DNA from: a virus | DNA: 37,542 bases | Strand: one strand, 5' to 3' | IMG/VR virus record: IMGVR_UViG_3300028045_000040 | Location: 1-37,542 of that record | Part shown: piece by piece, positions 1-8,240 of the stretch | Numbering within the stretch: position 1 is the stretch's first letter | Layout of the letters: every line of letters begins with the position of its first letter | Notes under the pieces: model-generated | Databases searched by the model: none | Told to the model about the DNA's origin: nothing | What the model saw: the letters and a program-made list of their open reading frames with translations, nothing else | Program-made: the position numbers and the translations under genes

Positions 1-1
1 A

Positions 2-832
2 GCAGCAGAAGCTAGTGAACTGATCAAGGAGGCCGGTTTTTTTAACGATATGTGGCAAGGGATGGAAGGTAAGGGAGAATATTATAGACGAATGAATTCA
101 AATTTTGTTGATAAATTGAAAACTTTACAATTTCAACTAGATGCAATGAGTAAAAGACCTCAAGATGTAAAAAATACACATAAACAACATATTCGTAGTG
201 TATATAATAAAGGGCGTGACGAATTGCAAACATATGAAAATCAAGCTGCAAATGGCAGTCCTTTTGCTTCTAGACAAGTTAAATATATACAAAGAAAATG
301 GGAAACTGAGGTTTTACCAATTATAACCTCAGTAGTAATAGCAAAAAATCCGGCAGAAGTACAGCAAGCTGCTTCGCAAGGAGTTAACTCTTTAGGTCAA
401 ATACTACAAAAGCATGATACGGCAAAGCAACAAGCTGAACTTGGAACAGCAGAAAATCCTGTTACTCCAGAAGTTGTAGAAGATGCACCGCAAGATCAAG
501 CAAACGCTACTGTTACCCCTGATGCCGCAAAAGCACAACAGCAACAAGCACCGGCTCAGCAAGCAGCACCAGCAGCAAGCATGGAGCAAATTATGCAAAA
601 CATAAATCAACTACAACCACAAGAAATACAACAGTTGATACAACAGCTACAACAAGAGCTTAACAGCAGGACGCAACAAGTCCAAACATCAGGATGGGAA
701 GGATTGCAACAGCAGCCCGCACAAACGTCACAATATGGAATAGGATCAAAAAACCAGCAGCCTGCCCAATTTACTCAAAATTTGGGAGGAAAGCCATTAG
801 CAGCAAAGTCGTATTTCCGTCTAGTAAAATAA
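2..832 (+). CDS. Unrecognised phage protein, 5'-truncated
   Basis: The frame is open to the left edge of the window, so the gene begins upstream; the first Met inside (position 50) has no convincing ribosome site and is probably internal. The first 130 visible residues look helical and charged (KTLQFQLDAMSKRPQDVK, then WETEVLPIITSVVIAKN). The C-terminal half is very rich in Gln, Ala and Pro (QQQQAPAQQAAPAA, IQQLIQQLQQEL), typical of flexible or coiled phage structural proteins. It ends in TAA and is followed by a 270-base structured leader before the next gene. I do not recognise the family. Position just ahead of the head genes suggests a virion or assembly role, which is inference only. Confidence 0.75.
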   Translation, partial: AAEASELIKEAGFFNDMWQGMEGKGEYYRRMNSNFVDKLKTLQFQLDAMSKRPQDVKNTHKQHIRSVYNKGRDELQTYENQAANGSPFASRQVKYIQRKWETEVLPIITSVVIAKNPAEVQQAASQGVNSLGQILQKHDTAKQQAELGTAENPVTPEVVEDAPQDQANATVTPDAAKAQQQQAPAQQAAPAASMEQIMQNINQLQPQEIQQLIQQLQQELNSRTQQVQTSGWEGLQQQPAQTSQYGIGSKNQQPAQFTQNLGGKPLAAKSYFRLVK

Positions 833-890
833 TAAAATAAAGGATATTTATTTTAAAGTAGTAATATGTAAATATAGTTTTTCAAAATTA

Positions 891-1014
891 CCGTAGGGAC
901 TACGGGAAGGGTTTTTTATGATAAACCCATAGCCTCGGAAACTGATAACTTGTAAAATTTCCTTATTTTTAAGGTTAAGTAGGATTAAAGGAATTTTTCA
1001 CTTTATAGTGAAAA
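891..1014 (+). other. Structured leader with serial hairpins
   Basis: This lies in the largest non-coding gap (833-1103). Four inverted repeats follow one another: CCGTAG/CTACGG (891-905, 3-nt loop), GGGTTT/AAACCC (909-928), CCTTA/TAAGG (961-974) and TTTTCACT/AGTGAAAA (995-1014, loop TTAT). A weaker one, TTCCA/TGGAA, sits at 1066-1079 just before the ribosome site of the next gene. None has a downstream T-run on the plus strand, so they are not classical terminators. It may be a 5' leader or processing element for the gene at 1104. I could not match it to a known riboswitch. Confidence 0.4.
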
Positions 1015-1103
1015 TAGTTCAATTTAAAACATGAAAATAAAAGGAATAACAAAATTAATCTAATTTTCCAGTATTGGAAGATTTAAATGTTAAGGAGATA
1101 AAA

Positions 1104-1757
1104 ATGAGTAAGGAATTTGGTATCAAACTATGTTCAAACACTATCAGTCTTGGTAAAGGTAAAACTTTTGAAGACATCATTCAAAAAGTCGCTTCCGAGA
1201 ATGGAATGATGACAAAACTCGCTTCGAAAGAAGAGAAAGATGAAGCCGATTCTAGTGGTCAGCCTGAAGCTGAAGCCAAACTTGTCAATGAACCTAAAGT
1301 TTTAGACGAGAAGAAAGCAGACGCTGAAGAAGTTACCAAAGAAGCTGGCGAAAAAGGCATGTGCGAATGTGGTAAGCCTAACTTTATCTGCAAAGGTAAA
1401 TGCAAAGGTGAATCCAGCGACAGCGATGATGACAAAGACGATGACAAGAGTGATGATAAAGACGATGACGACGATAAAGAAGCATCGGCAGACGCAGACG
1501 TTAAAGAAGCTTCTGGTAAGAACGAAGACGAAAAAGCCGACTCTTCTGGTCAGCTTGACGTAGAACCTCTTCACCAAAAGGGCGAGTCTGAAAAGGCTGG
1601 CGATTTAACTGGTAAGAACAAGAAGACTGAAGCTGGAACGAAGCCTGAGTTTGTTAAAGTTGCAAAACTTAACAGCAAAACAAGAAGCTTCTTGCAGACA
1701 TACTACTCTCAGTACTATCCATCTGAGTTCGTAGAAGCTCTTCTAGCCGAAAAGTAA
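1104..1757 (+). CDS. Acidic Cys-containing phage protein
   Basis: 217 residues if started at the ATG behind TAAGGAGATAAAA; an upstream in-frame ATG at 1074 lacks a ribosome site. Residues about 90-105 hold a Cys cluster (CECGKPNFICKGKC) that could bind zinc. This is followed by a long Asp/Lys/Ser run of very low complexity, then a folded-looking C-terminus ending RSFLQTYYSQYYPSEFVEALLAEK minus its first residues. A short module, ADSSGQ followed by acidic residues, occurs twice (near residues 40 and 144). The family is not recognised. Acidic, repetitive proteins next to portal and protease genes are often scaffold or prohead core components; that role is an inference here. Confidence 0.8.
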   Translation: MSKEFGIKLCSNTISLGKGKTFEDIIQKVASENGMMTKLASKEEKDEADSSGQPEAEAKLVNEPKVLDEKKADAEEVTKEAGEKGMCECGKPNFICKGKCKGESSDSDDDKDDDKSDDKDDDDDKEASADADVKEASGKNEDEKADSSGQLDVEPLHQKGESEKAGDLTGKNKKTEAGTKPEFVKVAKLNSKTRSFLQTYYSQYYPSEFVEALLAEK

Positions 1758-1780
1758 TCAATAATTAATAGGAGTTTACT

Positions 1781-2437
1781 ATGAGTTTTGTTCCCAGCGG
1801 GAAGAGAAAGCGTATGGTCGCTCAGACCAATATGATGAGCGACGGTAATTCTTTCGGCAATTTTGAGACTGAAACCGAGATCCCTGACAATTTGGGATCT
1901 GCGGGAGATGATCTACAGCCACAGACCGAACAGATTCCACAAGAACAGTCAACAGATGATGGCGAACCAGATTTAACAGAGTACATTTTTAAAACTCTTG
2001 AAAAATTTGGCTATCCTCCAAGAAGGCTTGAAGAGTTCGAAAAAGAATTTGTCAACGAAAAGATATTTTCAGGTGGAATAAGAGAAGTAGACGTAGTTAT
2101 CCCAGATAGATATTATGGAACAAGAAAAAGAATATCAGACAACGATTTTAATCAAATAGTCAATGATATTCAAAATAGTTTTGGATTAACTTTTAGCGAA
2201 GCTGAAAGAAAAGACAAGAAAATTAATATCAGTTTCACGTCACAAAAAAAGGAAGAAGAAGATGATGTTCAATTAGGCGACGATTTAGATGATGTTTACG
2301 GTCCATCAAAAGATCGTAAAGGAAAGAAAAAGGCAGCATCATCAGTTGAATCTATAAAACACGCTGAAGATTTATATCGGGTTATTTTAGAGAGAAACCC
2401 TGATTTAAGACGACAGATAACAGGAGAAGGCGAATAA
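1781..2437 (+). CDS. Unrecognised phage head-module protein
   Basis: 218 residues with the start set by ATAGGAGTTTACT before the ATG, 23 bases after the previous stop. The N-terminus is basic (PSGKRKRMV), followed by an acidic, probably disordered stretch to about residue 65. A central folded-looking part, residues 68-155, contains EYIFKTLEKFGYPPRRLEEF and VVIPDRYYGTRKRISDNDF, and a Lys/Glu-rich C-terminal region follows. The stop overlaps the next start by one base (TAATG), implying translational coupling. No family is recognised; the gene belongs to the operon leading into the portal. Confidence 0.8.
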   Translation: MSFVPSGKRKRMVAQTNMMSDGNSFGNFETETEIPDNLGSAGDDLQPQTEQIPQEQSTDDGEPDLTEYIFKTLEKFGYPPRRLEEFEKEFVNEKIFSGGIREVDVVIPDRYYGTRKRISDNDFNQIVNDIQNSFGLTFSEAERKDKKINISFTSQKKEEEDDVQLGDDLDDVYGPSKDRKGKKKAASSVESIKHAEDLYRVILERNPDLRRQITGEGE

Positions 2438-3072
2438 TGGCGTTACAAAGACATAATAAATCTGGGTTAATAAGCTTTATAGATAAAGTGATAGAATCCA
2501 AAGCAGCAGAAGCATCAGCAGAAGCTACCAACGCAGAACCGCTTAAACCCGCCCAAAAAGCAGACAACAGTTCTGCGATAGATAATAGGGCTGGTTCTAT
2601 TTTATCAGCAGGCAAAGGAAGTGTTACTGATTTTGGTGGACCTTCCAAATATATTGGATCTCAAACATCAAATAGTATTTGGGACTCTGGAGTTATCGAA
2701 TCTTTAGCTGGAGAACAAGACAATGGCGAAAAGATTAAAGAAGAAAATCTTCAGTTAAAATCCAACAGAAATGCTATCAAAGAAGAAAGACTTGACAATA
2801 TGGCTCAATCATTACAAGAAACAGATATGAGAAAAGCTGATAGCGTTGCTAGTTCTGGTGAATTCAGTGGTAGCAAATATAGTATGCCTCAGAATAATAT
2901 TAGTATTTTTGACAGCGAGGAATTCGAAAGAGTCCCTGAAAAAACTGCTGGCGAACAACTTGAGAAAGAAGTCGTAAAAGATGATACATGGAAAGATATT
3001 AAACCGGCGACAAAAACAAGCGATCAGTTTAACAAAATGTTTGATAATATGACAGATAATGAAAAAGAATAA
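2437..3072 (+). CDS. Unrecognised low-complexity phage protein
   Basis: 211 residues, coupled to the upstream gene through a TAATG overlap, with AGGAGAAGG upstream. The sequence is hydrophilic and rich in Ala, Ser, Glu and Asn, with no obvious membrane segment or Cys motif. Short helical stretches (SFIDKVIESKAAEASAEA) and Ser/Gly segments alternate, suggesting a mostly disordered or coiled assembly factor. Its end overlaps the following gene by 14 bases. Function unknown; context suggests prohead core or portal accessory. Confidence 0.78.
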   Translation: MALQRHNKSGLISFIDKVIESKAAEASAEATNAEPLKPAQKADNSSAIDNRAGSILSAGKGSVTDFGGPSKYIGSQTSNSIWDSGVIESLAGEQDNGEKIKEENLQLKSNRNAIKEERLDNMAQSLQETDMRKADSVASSGEFSGSKYSMPQNNISIFDSEEFERVPEKTAGEQLEKEVVKDDTWKDIKPATKTSDQFNKMFDNMTDNEKE

Positions 3073-4270
3073 ACAAGCACAGTTTAGCAATCCGCAGCTA
3101 GATCTTTTTGAAAATGTTACACAACAAGCTCAAGAAGCAGGAGTAACGTTGCCAGATGACATCGGGAATTGGACACCACAAGAAATAGCTCTTTGGGCAG
3201 AAGAATTGGGTTTTCTAGCTGACAAAGGAATTAAAGTTATGGATCAGGTCGAAGACCATGCAAACGCTCAAAGAGATTTAGCTATACAACAAGGAACAGA
3301 AATGATAGCAAAAACAAAAACTTTTAATCTTAAAAAAGCACAGTTCAGTCCATCTCCAGATGAGTATGGAATGCCTGATCAGGGTGGCGAATTTGCTCCA
3401 GATCTCGATTCAATGCCAGGACAAGATCCATTTGAAGATGGACTTATGGGAGATGAAGACGGAGAGACAATCTGGGCTGACGCTGCTGATTTTAGAGATT
3501 GGTTAGATCAACAGACTGATAGATCTTCAGCGACAGATATAATTAGTGGAAAACTATCCAGTACCTTCGGAGAGGCTGTTGGCGAAGCTTTAGAAGCATT
3601 TTACGAACACGATCTTAGCAGACAAGCAAAACTGACAATAGCAAGTGGAATTTATGAAGAACTTCCTGATGAAAATAAACCCGAGGAAGCAAATATTGAT
3701 GAAGGAATTATTCCTGCCAATTATAAACAAGTATCTGCTTTTGTTAAAGATATGGATAAGCAAATTCAAAAGATGGCTCAGCAAAATTCTAAAAAATCAT
3801 ACAACCTAACTAAAACAGCACAACATAAAGGTGCTGTTGATAATATGAATATGTATGGACCAAGCGAAACTAGAATCGACCCATTCTTAAGACAACCAGT
3901 TTCTGATTATCACATAGTTGAGAGAAATAAGGGTTTTGGATTAGTCGTAGATGATATTTGGAATATCGACTGGGAAACAATTTGGCGTGGAACGATTATG
4001 GATAAATATAGTCGTCCATATAAAGATAAAGATGGCAATTGGACTGGCGGATATATTCAAAAACGTTTCGAAGTTGACAAATGGATTCCTGAAGAGAATA
4101 ATTTGCAACTTAAACCTGGTCAATTGCGTAAGCCTTATATCGCAAAAGAAAGAAGTACAGAAGCTAGATTAGAAGCCATGAGAGCAGAAAATGATAGAGG
4201 TTACGAGCCTGCATCATCAGGAAAGCCTTATAACTGGTCTAAAGAAGCTTCATCTAAAAAAAAAAGCTAA
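3059..4270 (+). CDS. Phage head-module protein ending at an A10 frameshift site
   Basis: 403 residues in the zero frame. The N-terminal part is helical (WTPQEIALWAEELGFLADKG), then acidic (residues about 100-145). The C-terminal part has aromatic motifs such as DDIWNIDWETIWRGTIMDKY and DGNWTGGYIQKRF. Short basic elements FNLKKAQF and NLTKTAQ resemble the leader motif seen in other genes of this window. The frame stops at TAA 4268-4270, directly after ten consecutive A residues (4256-4265). In the -1 frame the sequence stays open into a zinc ribbon, so the full-length product may be a fusion of about 555 residues. No strong ribosome site precedes the start, which overlaps the previous gene. 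Family not recognised. Confidence 0.8.
   Translation: MKKNKQAQFSNPQLDLFENVTQQAQEAGVTLPDDIGNWTPQEIALWAEELGFLADKGIKVMDQVEDHANAQRDLAIQQGTEMIAKTKTFNLKKAQFSPSPDEYGMPDQGGEFAPDLDSMPGQDPFEDGLMGDEDGETIWADAADFRDWLDQQTDRSSATDIISGKLSSTFGEAVGEALEAFYEHDLSRQAKLTIASGIYEELPDENKPEEANIDEGIIPANYKQVSAFVKDMDKQIQKMAQQNSKKSYNLTKTAQHKGAVDNMNMYGPSETRIDPFLRQPVSDYHIVERNKGFGLVVDDIWNIDWETIWRGTIMDKYSRPYKDKDGNWTGGYIQKRFEVDKWIPEENNLQLKPGQLRKPYIAKERSTEARLEAMRAENDRGYEPASSGKPYNWSKEASSKKKS
4256..4265 (+). promoter_or_regulatory. A10 slippery run, candidate -1 frameshift or slippage site
   Basis: Zero-frame codons are TCT AAA AAA AAA AGC TAA. A tandem -1 slip on A AAA AAA gives AAA AAA AAG CTA and continues for 153 codons. Ten As is also long enough for transcriptional slippage. 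No clear downstream pseudoknot was identified by eye. Confidence 0.55.
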
Positions 4271-4725
4271 CTGAAGCTCAACTCAAAGATAGAAAACCCC
4301 CTGGATCATCATACATAGATGGTCCTGGTGCAACTGAACCCAAAACTACATGTACGATGTGTGGATCAAATCTTGCCTCCGATGCCCCTATGTGTCCTAA
4401 CTGTGGAGCAAATTCAACACATAAAAATATTGGAGGAGTAACTCCAAGAAGTCCAGCAGACAAAGGAAAACAAGTTAATCCATATAGAGATGAAGGTATC
4501 TTTATACAGAAAAATACTCCATTTACTCGTGCAGCAAACACTAAACAAGCTGGAATCGATGAAGAAGAGAAACCTAAAAAGAAAAAAAAGAAGAAAGAAA
4601 GGCTTGGCGATTACAAATCTGATGAATTTAAAATGTGTAAAGATGAAGTTATGTATAGTGATGGCAAGAATTACGACGATACAGAAGTAGAAAAATCTTG
4701 TACAGACTTAGCCATTGATGGTTAA
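4258..4725 (+). CDS. Zinc-ribbon extension read in the -1 frame
   Basis: This frame continues without a stop from the A10 run. Immediately after the slip it reads KLTEAQLKDRKPPGSSYIDG, then a CxxC-x10-CxxC zinc ribbon (CTMC ... CPNC), a poly-Lys segment and a C-terminal domain with two further Cys. The only in-frame ATG near the beginning (4357) lies inside the first CxxC, between the Cys residues, and has no ribosome site; starting there would break the ribbon. No GTG, TTG or CTG occurs earlier in this frame after the A-run. The likeliest explanation is production as a fusion with the preceding gene by -1 ribosomal frameshifting or polymerase slippage; a homopolymer sequencing error would look the same. 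The portal gene follows after 17 bases. Confidence 0.65.
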   Translation, partial: KKKLTEAQLKDRKPPGSSYIDGPGATEPKTTCTMCGSNLASDAPMCPNCGANSTHKNIGGVTPRSPADKGKQVNPYRDEGIFIQKNTPFTRAANTKQAGIDEEEKPKKKKKKKERLGDYKSDEFKMCKDEVMYSDGKNYDDTEVEKSCTDLAIDG

Positions 4726-4742
4726 GCCAATTTGGAGGACTT

Positions 4743-7700
4743 ATGCCTATCAAAAAACTTTCACTACTTAAAAAAGACACTCAAGGAAAGAAAGCCTTGA
4801 TTGCTTCGACAAAGGGCTATAACACTGGAAATGGAAATGGCTATCAAAATAAAAGCGGACTAGTTAGTAGCCTTACAGCTAATATGCCTATAACAAAATG
4901 CTCACAAATGGCTGGGTCAGGAGCATCCGTTATCTGGACTCAACCTATGTTCTTTAGCCCACTTCACACTCCTCAGAACTGGCAAATTGCATCGAGGCGA
5001 CGAGAAGTTTATCAATGGAGCTATATATGTGGATATGATGGAACTCCTTGCGATATAACAACTTACGATGGCTCTTTGAAGTCGATCAAATTTTTCTTTG
5101 ATGAGGCGAATGACCTTACTTCTTCGTGTATTAGGTCTATAGACAGCAAAGACGCCACAATCGTTCAAGACGGACATGGAAATATGTCTCTTCCTGATAA
5201 AGCCTCAAAACATAAAGTAAAGAAAAAAGCAAACAAGATCAAAGCCCTTGGAATAGCAGAACCGCTTTCTCTAACAAATGATCATGATTGTATTGTTATA
5301 AAAAGAGAAGACATTCAATGTCATAAAAGCAAATGGAATAAGAAAAAATGCGTAGTTGATCATGTTGCTCCTACATGCGAAAGACATAAATGTAAAGAAT
5401 GTATAGATAAAGAATATAAAATATCAAAAATTAAAGCTAGAAACATAGAAAAAGGCGATCATATCCTTGTTCCATTCAATACAGATATAATTCCTAGTAT
5501 CATTGATGATGAAGATAAAGCTAGATATGCAGGTCATTTAGCTTCAGATGGATGGGTCTGTAGTGGGAACGATAACAAAAAAAGCTATGCTGGCATCTGC
5601 ATGAATACAGATGAAGTAGAATATGTAAAGCCGTGTATTGACAATGTATATAAATCTTTAGGAAGTAGTCAAACTTATATTGGGACACTTAAACATAGTG
5701 ATAAAGTAGTTTCTTCTTGCAATGCAACAAAATCTGTTTATAATTTTGCTTCTCAACTGGTAAAAGGCAAAGGAGCAGAGAAAAAATTTACAGATCAAGT
5801 AACACTATTAAATCCTAAACTTCAGCTTGATGTTATAGGGGCATACATACAATCTGACGGATCTTACAATAAGCAGAACTCATGCGTTGAAATTACGACT
5901 TATTCTCGTCATCTAGGTAATCAATTAATGCTCATGTGTTTTAGATGCGGAATTCTTGCTAGATTAAATAAACAACCTATTAGTAGATCTAAAAAAACCT
6001 TTAAAACAAAAAACACGCATAGATATATCTTAAATATTTCTTCTTCTGATTTAGAAAAACTTGCAGAATATGTCCCTGGAAAATTAGACGAATTTTGGAC
6101 AAGAGGAAAAAAAGATAACAGAAGATTTTTCTGGAAAAATTTTGTTGTTTCTCCTGTTGTATCTAATGAATCATTTGATTATGAAGGAGACGTATATGAT
6201 ATAAGGGTTCCTGGTTCATATACAGTAACTGCCAATGGTATCGCAGTTCATCAATGTCGATTTTATTATGACAACGAATGCAAAGTAGCTGCTGCTGTAG
6301 ATTTCTATGCAACATTCCCAGTCAACGGTTTTAAACTTGAATGCAAAAACAAAAAAGTTCTAAAATATTATGAACGTCAAACTAAAAGATTAAGAATCAA
6401 TCATTGGGCAAAACTTATTAGTCATGAGAATTTTCTTATTGGTGACGTTTTTCCTTGGGTAGAAGTAGCTTGTAACCATTGTGGTGGAAGTGGAACGCTC
6501 CCGAATGGAGAATCATGTAATCACTCTGGCGGTTCCATAAGTAGAATTGTTATACTCAATCCTGATTGGATTGAAGTACAAATGAACCCACTTGTATCTG
6601 AGCCAGTAATAGCTTTAGTTCCAGATGAAGAACTAAGAATGATTGTCCAAAGAAAAAGACCAAAACAGATTTATGACAATCTTCCTCAGAGACTGATTGA
6701 GTTAGTCTCTACTGGTGCTCCTATACCCCTCTCTAATAGGTCTGTAAGCCATATTAAGCATAATCCTAGTCCTTATGGGGCATATGGTAATCCATTGCTT
6801 AGAAGGGCATTTACTGTCCTTGCTTACAAGACTAAGTTAATGACAGCTAACTGGATTGTAGCTGAAAGACTTATTCTTCCTGTTAGAGTTGTGAAAATAG
6901 GAGACAAAGACAGACCGGCTGTTCCACAAGACATATCAGACGTTTCAAACCAACTCTCTGCTGTTGCAAATGATCCTAATTTAACGCTAGTCACTCACCA
7001 TGCATTTGACTATAATTGGCACGGTGCGTCTGGAAAGATACATAACATTAGCAATGAAATAGAACAAATTGGGAAAGAACTTCTTGATGGATTTATGCTG
7101 AATCAAGCGTTACTCAATGGAGAAGCAGGTAGTTATTCGTCAGCACAGGTTGGCGTCGAAGTCATGATAAGAAGGCTTGAAAGTTGGCGTGCTTCTTTAG
7201 CGGAATGGATTGAACAGCATATTTTCCTTCCTATTGCCATGATGCAAGGATTTATTGATGAGGAAGAAAGTAAAGAGATTGGCGAGACTGTTTATCTTCA
7301 TCCAACTATAAAATGGAATGATCTACAACTTAGAGATACTTCTAGTCAAAAACAAATGCTTGTACAGCTTCATGATAAACAGCTAATATCATCTCAAACG
7401 TTGTTAGAAGAGTTTGATTTAGATTATGACCAAGAAATTGAGAGGATAAGGGAAGAAGCTATTATGGTCGGTCCAGGTGGTCAGATGGGTGGTGGAGGAA
7501 TGGGTGGAATGCCTGGAATGCCTGGTGGCGATATGGGTGGAGGAGGAATGCCGGGCGGTATGGGAGGAATGCCTGGAGGCGATATGGGAGAAATGGGCGG
7601 TATGCCAGGTGGTATGCCAGGAGGAATGCCTGGTGGTATGCCAGGCGGGATGGGAGGAGCACCTGGTATGGGAGCGGCAGCAGGCGGTATGGAACCTCCA

Positions 7701-8240
7701 TTAAAAGTTGAAAAAAGAGGCAAAGGCAACGGTCCTCAAGAACAAGCTGAACCTGAAGTTCAACCTATGCTCAAGCTTACAAAGCTTGAAGGAAGAATGT
7801 ACAAAATGCTTATGGACCTAGGATTACCGCCGCAGTATAGAATGTTTGCGCAATACAAAGTAGCAGTCGCTGGAGAGCAACAACCGTATGTTATAGATTT
7901 TGCTATTCCGAATATAGGCATGGGCATCGAAGCGGACGGTTCTATCTGGCACGATCAAGCAGATTCAAAAGCTCATGACGTTCAAAGAGATCAAAAACTA
8001 TCTAATATTGGTTGGAGAATTTTAAGATTCAATGAAGAGGCTATAGAAGAACGCATTGATGCTGTGCGAGATGTTGTGATAAAAAATATTAAAGACGCAG
8101 ATAAACAAAGGAAAAATGCAAAAGATGGTGAAATAATTAAAATAGCTAATGAAATCTCAGAAGGCGACCCTGCTAAACTTATATACAAAAAGGTTGAGCT
8201 AGATGACAATCTGGGATATATGTATTTAATTGGGACATGA
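4743..8240 (+). CDS. Portal protein with intein and C-terminal DUF559/Vsr-like nuclease
   Basis: 1165 residues as encoded, about 756 after splicing; the start follows TTGGAGGACTT. The portal occupies residues 1-95 and 505 to about 905. Typical elements are YYDNECKVAAAVDFYATFP, a CNHCGGSG zinc-type loop, DVFPWVEV, NPLLRRAFTVLAYKT, and a helix-rich crown ending IERIREEAI. The portal forms the dodecameric vertex ring through which DNA is packaged. A Gly/Met/Pro linker (7465-7700, about 80 residues) then leads to residues about 1015-1115. These match the DUF559/Vsr-like PD-(D/E)XK pattern: VIDF (Asp1052), GIEADG (Glu1063), WH, QRDQKL and GWRILRFNEE. The intein covers residues 96-504. The stop overlaps the next start (ATGA). 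The portal call rests on context and motifs; the nuclease pattern is clear, its activity unproven. Confidence 0.88.
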   Translation: MPIKKLSLLKKDTQGKKALIASTKGYNTGNGNGYQNKSGLVSSLTANMPITKCSQMAGSGASVIWTQPMFFSPLHTPQNWQIASRRREVYQWSYICGYDGTPCDITTYDGSLKSIKFFFDEANDLTSSCIRSIDSKDATIVQDGHGNMSLPDKASKHKVKKKANKIKALGIAEPLSLTNDHDCIVIKREDIQCHKSKWNKKKCVVDHVAPTCERHKCKECIDKEYKISKIKARNIEKGDHILVPFNTDIIPSIIDDEDKARYAGHLASDGWVCSGNDNKKSYAGICMNTDEVEYVKPCIDNVYKSLGSSQTYIGTLKHSDKVVSSCNATKSVYNFASQLVKGKGAEKKFTDQVTLLNPKLQLDVIGAYIQSDGSYNKQNSCVEITTYSRHLGNQLMLMCFRCGILARLNKQPISRSKKTFKTKNTHRYILNISSSDLEKLAEYVPGKLDEFWTRGKKDNRRFFWKNFVVSPVVSNESFDYEGDVYDIRVPGSYTVTANGIAVHQCRFYYDNECKVAAAVDFYATFPVNGFKLECKNKKVLKYYERQTKRLRINHWAKLISHENFLIGDVFPWVEVACNHCGGSGTLPNGESCNHSGGSISRIVILNPDWIEVQMNPLVSEPVIALVPDEELRMIVQRKRPKQIYDNLPQRLIELVSTGAPIPLSNRSVSHIKHNPSPYGAYGNPLLRRAFTVLAYKTKLMTANWIVAERLILPVRVVKIGDKDRPAVPQDISDVSNQLSAVANDPNLTLVTHHAFDYNWHGASGKIHNISNEIEQIGKELLDGFMLNQALLNGEAGSYSSAQVGVEVMIRRLESWRASLAEWIEQHIFLPIAMMQGFIDEEESKEIGETVYLHPTIKWNDLQLRDTSSQKQMLVQLHDKQLISSQTLLEEFDLDYDQEIERIREEAIMVGPGGQMGGGGMGGMPGMPGGDMGGGGMPGGMGGMPGGDMGEMGGMPGGMPGGMPGGMPGGMGGAPGMGAAAGGMEPPLKVEKRGKGNGPQEQAEPEVQPMLKLTKLEGRMYKMLMDLGLPPQYRMFAQYKVAVAGEQQPYVIDFAIPNIGMGIEADGSIWHDQADSKAHDVQRDQKLSNIGWRILRFNEEAIEERIDAVRDVVIKNIKDADKQRKNAKDGEIIKIANEISEGDPAKLIYKKVELDDNLGYMYLIGT
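5028..6254 (+). mobile_element. LAGLIDADG intein in the portal protein (ends in Gln)
   Basis: 409 residues, portal residues 96-504. The N-terminal splicing block is CGYDGTP...ITTYDG; block B is LTNDHDCIV with the TxxH pattern. The C-terminal block is VYDIRVPGSYTVTANGIAVHQ followed by Cys. The last residue is therefore Gln, not Asn, after the penultimate His, with Cys at +1. Two homing-endonuclease motifs are present, YAGHLASDGW and VIGAYIQSDGS. A Cys-rich insertion (CERHKCKEC) follows block B and might bind zinc. The N-terminal boundary is uncertain: Cys96 fits intein spacing best, whereas Ser93 would restore WCRFYY in the spliced portal. Splicing is inferred. Confidence 0.88.
7465..7700 (+). 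repeat. Gly/Met/Pro-rich linker repeat in the portal gene
   Basis: Repeats of GGMPGG, GGDMGG and PGGMPGG in the protein, encoded by degenerate ATGCC(T/A)GG(T/A/C)GG units. It separates the portal crown from the nuclease-like domain and should act as a flexible tether. Confidence 0.85.

Noticed and set aside
833-1103. Group I intron or known riboswitch in the leader
   Set aside because: No intact intron core strands or flanking exons, since both neighbouring genes are complete at this junction, and no known riboswitch consensus fits.
7462-7729. Open frames in other phases and on the minus strand over the Gly/Met/Pro linker
   Set aside because: By-products of the repeated ATGCCTGGTGG-type DNA; the portal frame is continuous and flanked by conserved domains.
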